A DNA stretch of 64,000 nucleotides. Origin: Porphyra umbilicalis. Lineage: Eukaryota > Rhodophyta > Bangiophyceae > Bangiales > Bangiaceae. The notes beneath the pieces are model-generated. The model did no database searches and was not told where the DNA came from. It saw only the letters and a program-made list of their open reading frames with translations. Both the position numbers and the translations under genes were made by a program. Shown here one piece after another: positions 54,504-63,377 of this stretch; position 1 is the first letter of the stretch; the number at the start of each line of letters is the position of its first letter. The DNA is taken from contig KV918766.1 of the NCBI GenBank assembly GCA_002049455.2, positions 496,001 through 560,000 on the forward strand, written 5' to 3'.

Positions 54504-55362
54504 TGGAATGGGAAATCTTATTTCCCCAGCCATTGCCGATCGCTGCAGAGCCCTTGCCAAGATCGGAGAAACCGCTTTGAGATTCTTGTGCCGCAATTGA
54601 GAAGCGTTCCGAGCGCTGTATGCTCGGATTCAGCTTGATTTTGAAGGAAAGTAGCCCACTCCGCGGGGACTTGGCCGCACACAGCGCTTTCCCATTGACT
54701 TTTTCACGGAATGGTCGATGCAGTCGAAAGCTAGGGAGCACCAATTGTCAACAGTCCGTCTCCAGCCTGGAATCGCACATTGCCCGGGAGCACCATGCGG
54801 TGGGGCTCTCGAAACACCCTGAAGTGACCGAACAAGCACGTTGGCAGAACCGCCGACGATCGCTAGCGGTATGCCGGCGGGTACATCCGCGGTGACCCCA
54901 GCGGTCGCTGCAACCGGGGGATCCGCGGCTGGATCAGGGATTCGCTTCATTCCGCCTCGGCCATTGGCGGACCTCGTGGGTGAAGCGATACGGCGGGTCC
55001 CGCCGGGGGCCGGTGCTTTCCTCCCTCGACGTCACGACGAACGGACGGGATTGGTGGATCAAGATCGTGGTTCGACGAAGCCTCTGGCGATGGCAGATCT
55101 GGACACGGCGCTGTCGACGTTCCGCGAGTCGTTATTGGCCGATGTTTCTCGGGTCATCGCGGCGCGCCCCGCGGGTTCTGCTCAAGATGCCCCCCGCCGA
55201 GATTCCCCCGTGGACACGCGGAAGAGCCGCAGCAAAGGGAAGTCACGGCGTCACCGTAGTCTCTCGTCGTCATCGTCGTCTACATCTTCCTCGCCGTCAC
55301 CGGCGACAACCGAAAACGACCGCCGCAATGCTGATCAAAAGAGACTGCTGAGGACGGCGTGA
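54040..55362 (+). pseudogene. Degenerate Ser/Arg-rich coding relic in the hAT element
   Basis: Two ORFs in one frame (54040-54600 and 54841-55362) are separated by stops. The text between them is still partly protein-like (EAFRALYARIQLDFEGK). The first contains DRCRALAKIGETALRFLCRN. The second contains MADLDTALSTFRESLLADVS and a Ser/Arg tail (SRSKGKSRRHRSLSSSSSST) that is typical of disordered nuclear proteins. No enzyme domain is visible. The order suggests one protein broken by several stops. Confidence 0.35.
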
Positions 55363-56957
55363 GCGTGATGATCTCGTTGGCGGAAAGCACCTGTCGCCGG
55401 GAATGAAAATAAGGTCGTTAGTTGTCAGACGTGGCGCACTCCATCCCTGGTGGAACAGAGTTTAGGACGCAAGTCTCTTTTCATGAGAATTGTGAGACCA
55501 GCCACGGGCACCACTTCCGTTCTTCTGTTACGTTGCTCCTGCGGCTGGAAGTAAGTGTGACAAACTCGGGCAGATCGGCAGATAACTGTGGCAAGAAGGT
55601 GCTTTCCCAGCACCTTCAGACCCCGCGCACGACTTGATACGTACCCGTCGAACACGGTGTCTTAATGAAGCGTGCAAGAAAATCGAAATCACCTCGTTGG
55701 AAGGATGGGAGCGCTCGCACGCACTTGTTGAGCACATGTGTACGTTTGCACATGCGCATTTTTGACCATGTCGCTCAAGACCATAGGAAGCGGCTCTCAA
55801 AGAGGCTTCTGATGCATCCAAGCAGTCATTGAAAATTGCAGTCATGCAAACGTATGGCAGGTGATTTTTATTTGATTATAATCATGATAATTATATATTC
55901 ATTACAATCATTTTACATCACGGGGCTGATGATTATAATCACATGGCCATGCAGGGGGCTGCACAGATGGGCTTATGTACATGAAGGGGGCTACTGGAAG
56001 ATAGAGATAGCTGGTTGGCCTGCCAACTGACAGATTCAAGCGTTTCACTGGCTGTTAGGCAAGTCCACGACTGTCGTTAGTGTCAACATCGCTAAGGACA
56101 TGCCCTGCTGCACTCACACGGTACGCTTCCACAGATGGCAGAACTGGCAACGAGCATGGCAGTCTGATGCGTCTGCGCGCAGGGAAGAGTGAAGAAAGAG
56201 TCTGAGCCAAGCGACAGAGCGTCGAAGAGCACCACATGCATATGAAGACAGGCATCTGCAAAAAAAGCGAAGGTTACCATGACATCAGTACACAATTGCC
56301 ATACAGAATCGTACATAGTACATCTGAGCGAGGTTGCCAGGCGTGGTCGATTCACGTTGGCCTCCTATGCGTATTTCATGGCCCGTGAAGCGACTGGAGC
56401 GCAGGAGGACGCTTGGTCAAAGCCGCGGCGTCGTCACGAGCAACCGCTCAGGCAAGACCTGAGTCTCACTGTCCAGAATAGCATGTCGCTTCAGCTCCAC
56501 GATCGTTTCTCATCATCAGTTGCCGCTCAGCGGCGGCTGTGTCGGCACTGTCTCCTTTCGGCAGGGACACAGCCTGCAACCCTGCCGAAGTCACTCTCGT
56601 AGCTTTGCACAGGACGTTTAGGAAGTTCGCTTATCACGTCTAATGTTGACTTGATTGAACTTCTGTCATATTTATTCGTACTTCTGCTCTGTCGTAAAGG
56701 CGCCCGATAATTATAATTATGGCCAATGGTTATAATCAACAAAAAAATCGCCCCATACGATTTAAAATCAAGGGGTTGATTATGACCATTTTACCCGAGC
56801 CTAGGAATGATTATAATCACACCTCTGGGACTTGTCTTGAAACAGAAAATGACATATGAGTGCACAGTATGGGTGCCACCTGAATCATATGATGAATTCG
56901 AAGGGTGCTACTTGGGGCATCGTAAGGGCGTTTTGGCTGCCTAATGGGGCGTCAGTA

Positions 56958-57348
56958 CAGTCATTGCGCATTTATATGTGTCCCGCTTATAAGGTACCCT
57001 GCTTTATAACTGAGCACAACTCGATCGCTCCAGTGCGGGGCCCACCGCACTTGATGGCACTTGAAATGATGATTCACAGCTGATCTGTGATCGAGTAATC
57101 TGTTGCCTCAAGTCTGTCAGAACTTGCCTGCCTACCCCCCCAGGAACACCTCGTGAAGAACAAGGCACAAGTCTTGCCACGCCTTTCCGTGTCTAAATCC
57201 ACCATTCGTGATTCAAATCCACGATCGAGCGTCATGAGCGCCTCGGGTGGTTGTCGTTTCGGAACCGATTGTCCAATCAGATATAAATTAACACGTGGGC
57301 TACAAAGTGCTCCACCCTGCTTTACAAGCGCACAATGACTGTACAGTA
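56958..57348. mobile_element. 391-bp MITE-like insertion nested in the hAT end
   Basis: It interrupts the right end of the 4.5-kb element. The uninterrupted sequence is known from the neighbouring MITE. The insert starts CAGTCATTGCGC and near its end has GCGCACAATGACTG (57328-57341), an inverted match. The 8-bp direct repeat CGTCAGTA lies on both sides (56950-56957 and 57349-57356), with about 7 extra bases on the right. No coding capacity. Confidence 0.7.
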
Positions 57349-57426
57349 CGTCAGTAAGGCGTCTTATCTGTCGCGCGCCCCTGGCGCCCCCCAAATAGGG
57401 GCGTCGTGTGCAGCCCTATCCAGCAT

Positions 57427-58718
57427 CAGCTGAGAATTCGAGAACGAAGAGCTCACTCATGCCACCTGGCGCATTCTCTGTCCCGCGCCGCCCTCGTCGC
57501 CCTCACCGCCCTTGTGCCATGCATTTGGTCGAGCGCAGCCACGGCACCTCGGCGCACACACTCCCCCGTCGGCTGCTGAGGAGCCGCTGTGCCGACGGCG
57601 CACTCGGCCATCGCTGACCGACGCCGCCGGCTGCTCCTGCCACGAAACGCCGCCGCCACGCCGACGGTGGTGGTGGCGGCGGCTTGAATGCCCCCTGCTG
57701 GCATGGACGTCGCCGACACGCCCGCGGGCGGCCGGGTGTGCCGCGGCCGCGGTCGCTGGTCGCCGCGGTGGTAGCGTCGGCGGCGGTGGTAGCCGCGCTT
57801 TCCGGCACACCCCTTGATGCAGGTGGATGTGTGGGGCCGACGGCAGCCGTCCGATTTTGTCGTGCAGGCGGCCCCGCCCGAGCTGGAAGCACATCTCTGC
57901 CGAGGGCGGGTGGGGGTGCAACCGTCGGTCACCACACGTGGCTGCCACCCGTCTTCGAGCGCCCCATCGGAGGGGTTGGCGGAGGGGGAGGTAGGGCGGT
58001 CAGGAGCCTGCGCTGGGGCCTTGCGTCCCCGGTGTGGTCGCCAGTGACGGGGCGCCGACAAACTGCCGCGTCGACGTTCCATAGTTGCACTTACGTCCGC
58101 ACGTCGAGCGCTCTCCGCTCCGAGATGCCCTGTCTGGCGATGCTCCCCGTACCCCTCTTTTTTCACCGGTCGTTTCTTTTTGCCCTCGGTTTTCTTCTCA
58201 ACGATTTCTGTGTATGCGTCGCATCTGGTCGGTGCGGAGGGCCCCTCCTTGTTTTCCGCGCCAGCGCGGCAGTGTCGGCAACGGGCAACTAGCTCTGCAC
58301 GCCGCCAGCCTCTGCGTGCGCCTGGCGCTGGTGTTGTCTGTTGCGCGCCGACCTATCGGGGCGTCTGTCAGTGGTGGCCCGCCGTCAGGGCCCTGGGCGC
58401 GGACTTGTCGGCAGCCCACTGGGGGGCGCTGCGTCAGGACAGCGGCGGCCGCGCGGCGAGGGGTGTTTGCGGGGGCAGAAGGCGGGGGAGGTGGTGGACC
58501 TGGACCTGTGGCACGCTGACGCTCGGCGCGTGACGCCCCTAGCGTGACCGCCACCACCATCGCCATTCATGCCGGTCGGCCGGGTCGTGCTTCGTAGCGC
58601 CGAACCTCGTCGTGCACGTGCTGGGTGGCTCTGCCGCCGTAGCGTGCCCCGTCGCGTGCACGCACGCGGCTAGGCAGGCGGACGGGCGGGCCGACGGGCG
58701 GGCCGACGGGCAGGTCGG
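57427..58718. other. Upstream region of the ARID gene
   Basis: GC-rich, with overlapping shadow ORFs on both strands and no recognisable domain. It probably contains the promoter and leader of the ARID-domain gene. Confidence 0.4.
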
Positions 58719-58778
58719 CGGGCGGGCGGGCGGGCGGGCGGGCGGGCGGGCGGGCGGGCGGGCGGGCGGGCGGGCGGG
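58719..58778. repeat. (CGGG)n microsatellite in ARID gene leader
   Basis: About 15 perfect CGGG units, with diverged units on both sides (58675-58800), end about 40 bp before the chosen ARID start. This G-rich leader could form a quadruplex in the RNA. Confidence 0.95.
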
Positions 58779-58815
58779 TAGACGGACGGACGGGCAGGCA
58801 GGCGCGCGGGCGAGC

Positions 58816-61800
58816 ATGACTGCGGACCAGACACCCACGGTTCCGGTCGCCGCGGTTCTCGGGGACGCCGAGGACCGCCGCCGTGCCGCCGCGACCGCCG
58901 ACCTCGGCTCCCTGTGCCTCTCGGGCGCAGCCGTTGATGACAACGGAGGGAGTGCCGTCGGCGGCAGCGGCGGTAGCGGTGGCGTCGGCAGTGGCGGCAA
59001 CGGCACCGGCGGGGGCAGCAGCGACGGCGGTGCACCTATGCGCGGCGTCCCGGCGAGGCGGCTCGGCTTGGCGATGGATGAGAGCGGTGGCGACGTGCCG
59101 TTCACCCCCGTTACCCCCGCTGGTGATGCATTTTTGCACTTCTTGCCGGTGACGGAGGGCAAGGCCGAAGGAGCTGACCGGGGCAGGGCACTGCCGCCGC
59201 CCCCACCACCACCGCGGCGGGACCGGGACGTCGGGGGCGTCCATGCTGGTGATCCGGCGTCGCAGGAGCCGGGGACTGGTGCCCTAACGTCGATGCCGCA
59301 GCCGCCGTTGCCGCCGCAGCCGCCGTTGCCGTCGCAGCAGCGGCCGTCGTCGCAGCCGCCGCTATCGCCGCAGCAGCCGTTTTCGCCGCAACAGGCGCTG
59401 TCGACGCAGCAGACGCTGCCGTCGCAGCAGCAGCCACCGCTGCAGCAGCCGCCGCTGCGGCAGTATCCGCTGCAGCAGCCGCCGCCGCAGCAGCAGTTGC
59501 GGCAGACGCCCGAGCGGTCGATGCTCCCAAACTCTCTTTCCACTACCTTGTGTGAGGCGCTGACCCCCCGTTTGTCCACCCCATGTCTGGCAGATGGCGG
59601 CGCCAGCGGCGCCATCTCGTCGCCCGTGACGCAAGCCCTCGCTCCCCCCCCCGTGTCTGCGGGTCCCATGTGGTACGCGTCGGCGGCACCACCATCGCTG
59701 CCTTTCTCTCGTGACATGGTGCCCGGCAGCGGCCTCTCTCTCGCAGCGGTCGAGGCCCAATTTGCTCCGCCGCCACCCGCCCCACGACGTGGTGGCCGGG
59801 CGGGGCGGTCCGGCTCAGCGGCTGGGAGTAGCGGTCTGCGGGGCGACTGCGGCCCCGACGGCCTCGGCGACGGAGCTGCCGCGTTCCCTGTTGGCAGTCC
59901 GTTCACCGCTGACCTGTTCACGCTCCCCCCGCCCAGCCCGCCGCTGCGGCTGCAGGAAGAGGATGATGTGGAGATGGCGCAGGCAGCGGCAGCGGCGGTG
60001 CTCGATGCGGTGCAGGCGGCAGCGTCCCCAGACGGAGAGGCGGGGGGGTGGGCGGCCGCCCTGCGGGAGAGGCCGGCTGTGCCGCCGCCGCTGGGGCTTG
60101 CAGACCGCCAGAGCACCGACGTCGCGGGTGCGGTGACGGGCGCGGTGGGTGGGACGGGGACGCCGCCAAGAGCGCGTGGGCCCGTCTGGACAGCGATGAA
60201 GGCTGCGGGGCCGTCGCCGCCCAAGCTGGGAGGCGTGCGGAAGCCGGACGCGGGGAAGTTAGCGGCCGTCGCGCGTACACCGGGCGGCAAGCAGAAGACC
60301 GCCGCCGGGACCGAAGCCAAGGCGGCCGCCGGCTCGACGGCCGCTGTCACGGCGCCAACTGCGGCGGCGGTCGCAGCCGGCGACGAAGCTGACGCGGATG
60401 CGTACAACCCGCTCCGCAAGGAAGGGCGGAACTTGGTCATCACTGGCAGGTTGCCAACCAGCAGCCCATACCAGCAGGCTCTTGACAGCGTCGGGATCCG
60501 CTTTGTGTCAGCCAAGCTGTCGGGTATCGGCCCGGGAGCGCCTCCACCCGCCGATGCGGCAGCCGCCGCCGCAGCGGCTGGCGTGGGCGGCCGCGAGGCG
60601 GCTTTCCTGGCGGACCACGCGGCGTTTATGTTCGAGCGTGGCCAAGCTTCTTTCAAAGTCCCAGTCGTCGGCGGGGGGCCTCTAAACATCTTCCGGCTCT
60701 TTGTGGAAGTATGCAAGCTCGGCGGCGTGGAGAACGTGCTCAACAAGCGGGCCTTCCGGGTCGTGGCCGGGGAACTTGACCTGCCCCGCACCTGCACGTC
60801 GGCCGCATTTGTGCTGCGCAACGCCCACGAGTCGCTGCTGTATGCATACGAGCAGAAGCTGGTGTTTGGCCGCACCGTCTCCTTGTCGGACCGGCCCGTG
60901 CGCAAGGGCGTTGACGGAAAGAAGAAGAAGAAAAAGTCGCAACCGCCGCTGGTGCCACCGTTGGCACTCGATGCGGATATGCAGGGCGTGTCCGCCCCGA
61001 CCGGGGGGGGCAGTGGGGGTGACAAGGCCTCGGGCGCGGGCGCCTCCATGGCGGCCGTCAAGCGGCCGTTCCCGGCAACTTCGTCAACGAAGACATTGCC
61101 CTCCAAGGCCGCGTCCGCAACCGGGCGGTCGCCCCGGGCGCCCGCTGGCGGAGGCTCCTCGTCGGCTGCCACCGACGTCAAACTGTCGACGGCAGCGGCC
61201 AAGGCGGCCGGTCCGTCGCCCGTCAAGGCCGCTGAAGCGTCCGTCCACGGTGCCGCTGCGGGGTCGCGCAGGCGCGCGCCCGCTGTGGCCAAAGCAGGGA
61301 CTCCCAACTGCGGTGGCCAAACGCCGAAGACGCCGACAACGACGATCATTGTGGCCACCCCAAGCGCACCGCCGCCGCCGACTGGTGTCACTATCAAATT
61401 GGAAGCGGGGCTGCTCGGCGGCTCAGTCATCGACTCCCCGCTCCTTTGCCCGTCGACGCGGCGGCCGCTGCGGCCGCTGCCGGCCACACCCCCACCGCGG
61501 CGTCCGTCTGCGGTGGGCACGGGAAGTGCCGACGCCGCCGACAGGCCGACAACGAAGCGGCTCAAGTCAGGCGCATCACCGACGGCGTCGGTGGGTGGCG
61601 GGGCTGGTATCCTCGGCGCTGTCCCCGTCGCCGCGGGAAGCGTCACTGCCAAAGAGGAGCCGTTAATTTCGCCTCCCGTGGCGCCGCCGCCGGCCAAAAA
61701 GCCGCCGGCGCGGCGCTCCAAGGCGGCGGTGGCCAAGGCTGCCGTTACAGCGGTCAGCCCCACCACTGGCGCCGTTGTCAAGGCCCGCGCGCCGCGGCCG

Positions 61801-62922
61801 GCGCGGCCGCGCGCCAGCCGTGCCGGCCGCTCCAGTGCCGCCGCTGCCACCAAGCGCGAGCGCGTTGGCGACGGCGTTGCCGCGGCCGCATCGACTCCCA
61901 CCGCCGTCAACGCTGCCGCTGCCGACCCGTCGGTATTGTCCGAGGCCAATACGCGGGCCATCTTGGCGACCCTGACACTGCCTGCCGCGGCCGACGTGGC
62001 GGGTGGCGGCGCTGTGGCGGCCGTGTCGGCGCTGCCGCTGCCGCCCGCAGGCGCTCCTGCCCAGCTGCCACCGTTGCCGCCGCTGGCGGTCAATTTGGAA
62101 GCCTTGAACGCCGCGCTGCGACAGTATGCTGCCGGCGCGTCTGTGCCTGGCTTGGTGCCGTCGGTGTTTGAGGAGGCCCACGCGGCGTCTGTGGCTGCCG
62201 GTGCCGGCATGACTGGCGCAGACTACCTCCCCATGACGACGACATCCTTGTCGGCGGCGACGACAACTACGACGACGACGACGGCGGTCAACAACCACAG
62301 CGTGGTCAGCGGCGGCGGCGGCGGGGAGGTGGGTAGCGCCGCCGTGTATCCACCCCCACCGCCGCCCCCGCATGCGGCAGCGCACGGCTACGCGTCGCCG
62401 ACGGGGGCCTTTCCGTGCTTCCGCCCGCTCTCCTCCTCACCGTTGCCGCCGCTGCCGTGGTACCTGCACGCCGACGAGGCGGGTGGTGTCCCGCCAACGT
62501 CGCAGGGGGTAGCGAGCGCGCCATCCGAAGCGGCGGCCGCCGCCGCCGCACACGAGTCGGCGTCGGCGGTGGCAATGGCGACGGCGGCGGCGGCGGGCGC
62601 CCCAGGCCCAGGGCCTTCCCCGCCACCGCCGCCGTCGCGGTCGACGGCGGACTTGGTCGCCACCCTCAGCGGCGGCGGCGTGCCCGGTGGCAGCTCGTCG
62701 GCGGTACTCGCGCCCTCGGCCGTGGACGCGCTGCTCGGGGGGCCTCTGCCGGCGCGGTCGACGCCGCCCGCATCGTCGCCGACGCCCGCGTCCGCGACCG
62801 AGATGCGCATGTCGTACATGTCTGGGTGGTTCTTTTCGTCGCACGCGTCGCACCACAAGGTGTACTCCCCAGACGACTACATTCTCGACTCCCCGGGTGG
62901 GGCGGACGTGCAGGATACGTGA
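58816..62922 (+). CDS. ARID-domain DNA-binding protein
   Basis: A single frame of about 1,368 residues from the ATG at 58816 (MTADQTPTVPVAAVLGDAED). The ARID domain lies at about residues 592-692: AAFLADHAAFMFERGQASFK, PVVGGGPLNIFRLFVEVCKL, GGVENVLNKRAFRVVAGELD and LPRTCTSAAFVLRNAHESLL, then YAYEQK. ARID proteins bind DNA in chromatin-remodelling and transcription complexes. N-terminal to it is a Gln/Pro-rich tract (about residues 160-235). After it come a Lys run (KKKKKKS), basic Ala/Pro/Lys segments of AT-hook character (PAKKPPARRSKAAVAKA; RPARPRASRAGRSS) and a Thr run. No other domain is visible, so the exact complex is unknown. The stop overlaps a good splice donor (GTGAGG, 62919), so a longer spliced end (62984 to 63116) is possible. 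Confidence 0.85.
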   Translation: MTADQTPTVPVAAVLGDAEDRRRAAATADLGSLCLSGAAVDDNGGSAVGGSGGSGGVGSGGNGTGGGSSDGGAPMRGVPARRLGLAMDESGGDVPFTPVTPAGDAFLHFLPVTEGKAEGADRGRALPPPPPPPRRDRDVGGVHAGDPASQEPGTGALTSMPQPPLPPQPPLPSQQRPSSQPPLSPQQPFSPQQALSTQQTLPSQQQPPLQQPPLRQYPLQQPPPQQQLRQTPERSMLPNSLSTTLCEALTPRLSTPCLADGGASGAISSPVTQALAPPPVSAGPMWYASAAPPSLPFSRDMVPGSGLSLAAVEAQFAPPPPAPRRGGRAGRSGSAAGSSGLRGDCGPDGLGDGAAAFPVGSPFTADLFTLPPPSPPLRLQEEDDVEMAQAAAAAVLDAVQAAASPDGEAGGWAAALRERPAVPPPLGLADRQSTDVAGAVTGAVGGTGTPPRARGPVWTAMKAAGPSPPKLGGVRKPDAGKLAAVARTPGGKQKTAAGTEAKAAAGSTAAVTAPTAAAVAAGDEADADAYNPLRKEGRNLVITGRLPTSSPYQQALDSVGIRFVSAKLSGIGPGAPPPADAAAAAAAAGVGGREAAFLADHAAFMFERGQASFKVPVVGGGPLNIFRLFVEVCKLGGVENVLNKRAFRVVAGELDLPRTCTSAAFVLRNAHESLLYAYEQKLVFGRTVSLSDRPVRKGVDGKKKKKKSQPPLVPPLALDADMQGVSAPTGGGSGGDKASGAGASMAAVKRPFPATSSTKTLPSKAASATGRSPRAPAGGGSSSAATDVKLSTAAAKAAGPSPVKAAEASVHGAAAGSRRRAPAVAKAGTPNCGGQTPKTPTTTIIVATPSAPPPPTGVTIKLEAGLLGGSVIDSPLLCPSTRRPLRPLPATPPPRRPSAVGTGSADAADRPTTKRLKSGASPTASVGGGAGILGAVPVAAGSVTAKEEPLISPPVAPPPAKKPPARRSKAAVAKAAVTAVSPTTGAVVKARAPRPARPRASRAGRSSAAAATKRERVGDGVAAAASTPTAVNAAAADPSVLSEANTRAILATLTLPAAADVAGGGAVAAVSALPLPPAGAPAQLPPLPPLAVNLEALNAALRQYAAGASVPGLVPSVFEEAHAASVAAGAGMTGADYLPMTTTSLSAATTTTTTTTAVNNHSVVSGGGGGEVGSAAVYPPPPPPPHAAAHGYASPTGAFPCFRPLSSSPLPPLPWYLHADEAGGVPPTSQGVASAPSEAAAAAAAHESASAVAMATAAAAGAPGPGPSPPPPPSRSTADLVATLSGGGVPGGSSSAVLAPSAVDALLGGPLPARSTPPASSPTPASATEMRMSYMSGWFFSSHASHHKVYSPDDYILDSPGGADVQDT

Positions 62923-63377
62923 GGAAATGTCAATCCTTGTTCTCGGTTTTTGATGATTGTGTGGATGCGCATTTCTTGTGCAGGGGCCGTGGTGACACCT
63001 CGTCGGCGAATCCTGTGTTTGCGTGCCCATGCTTGAGATACGAGCGGCTGCATTTTCTCTGTGTGTGCGCCGTCGTTCTGTACGGGATTGTGTCGCCGAT
63101 GACGGAACTCTTGTGATATGTCGAGCGCGGGAGTACATGAGGACTGTTGGTACATCAAGATGCCGCTTGCGGAAGCTCCATTTCAAAAGCAAAACAAGTG
63201 GATACAGTGACTTGGATACAGACCACACGGTTCAGCGTGGCACTGTCCAACCGCGTTCCCCGTGGCGTGTCGCGTCTCCCCGGTCTGCCAACCACCTACA
63301 CCCAAAAGACACGGCTCCGCTCCCCTTCCCCGGCCCCCCACCCATACCACCCCACCCGTTGACCTCCCGAGTAGCAC
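62923..63377. other. Convergent 3' region, possible alternative last exon
   Basis: Between the ARID stop (plus) and the GDT1 stop (minus). If the possible intron 62919-62983 is spliced, the ARID frame continues to 63116 with RGDTSSANPVFACPC and so on. Otherwise this is untranslated. Confidence 0.4.

Larger units (their letters stand above)
52870..57418. mobile_element. 4.5-kb hAT-like element with 8-bp target duplication
   Basis: It starts TAGGGTTGCTCAGAACGCCC at 52870 and ends so that the minus strand reads TAGGGCTGCACACGACGCCC from 57418. The 8-bp duplication TCCAGCAT flanks it exactly (52862-52869 and 57419-57426). About 190 bp of its right end match the left half of the neighbouring MITE in inverted orientation. 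Inside are low-complexity ORFs (53.5-55.4 kb), an AT-rich block with repeated GATTATAATC words (55.86-56.83 kb), and a younger nested insertion. No hAT transposase motif is visible, so it is non-autonomous or badly decayed. Confidence 0.85.

Noticed and set aside
57180..57235. T-loop-like sequence GATTCAAATCC suggesting a tRNA
   Set aside because: The T stem has a mismatch, and I could not find a matching acceptor stem, D arm and anticodon arm at proper spacing. It lies inside a MITE-like insertion.
58539..62210. 1,223-residue minus-strand ORF opposite the ARID gene
   Set aside because: Antisense shadow of a GC-rich coding frame. The plus strand has the ARID domain, and the minus frame has only low-complexity text.
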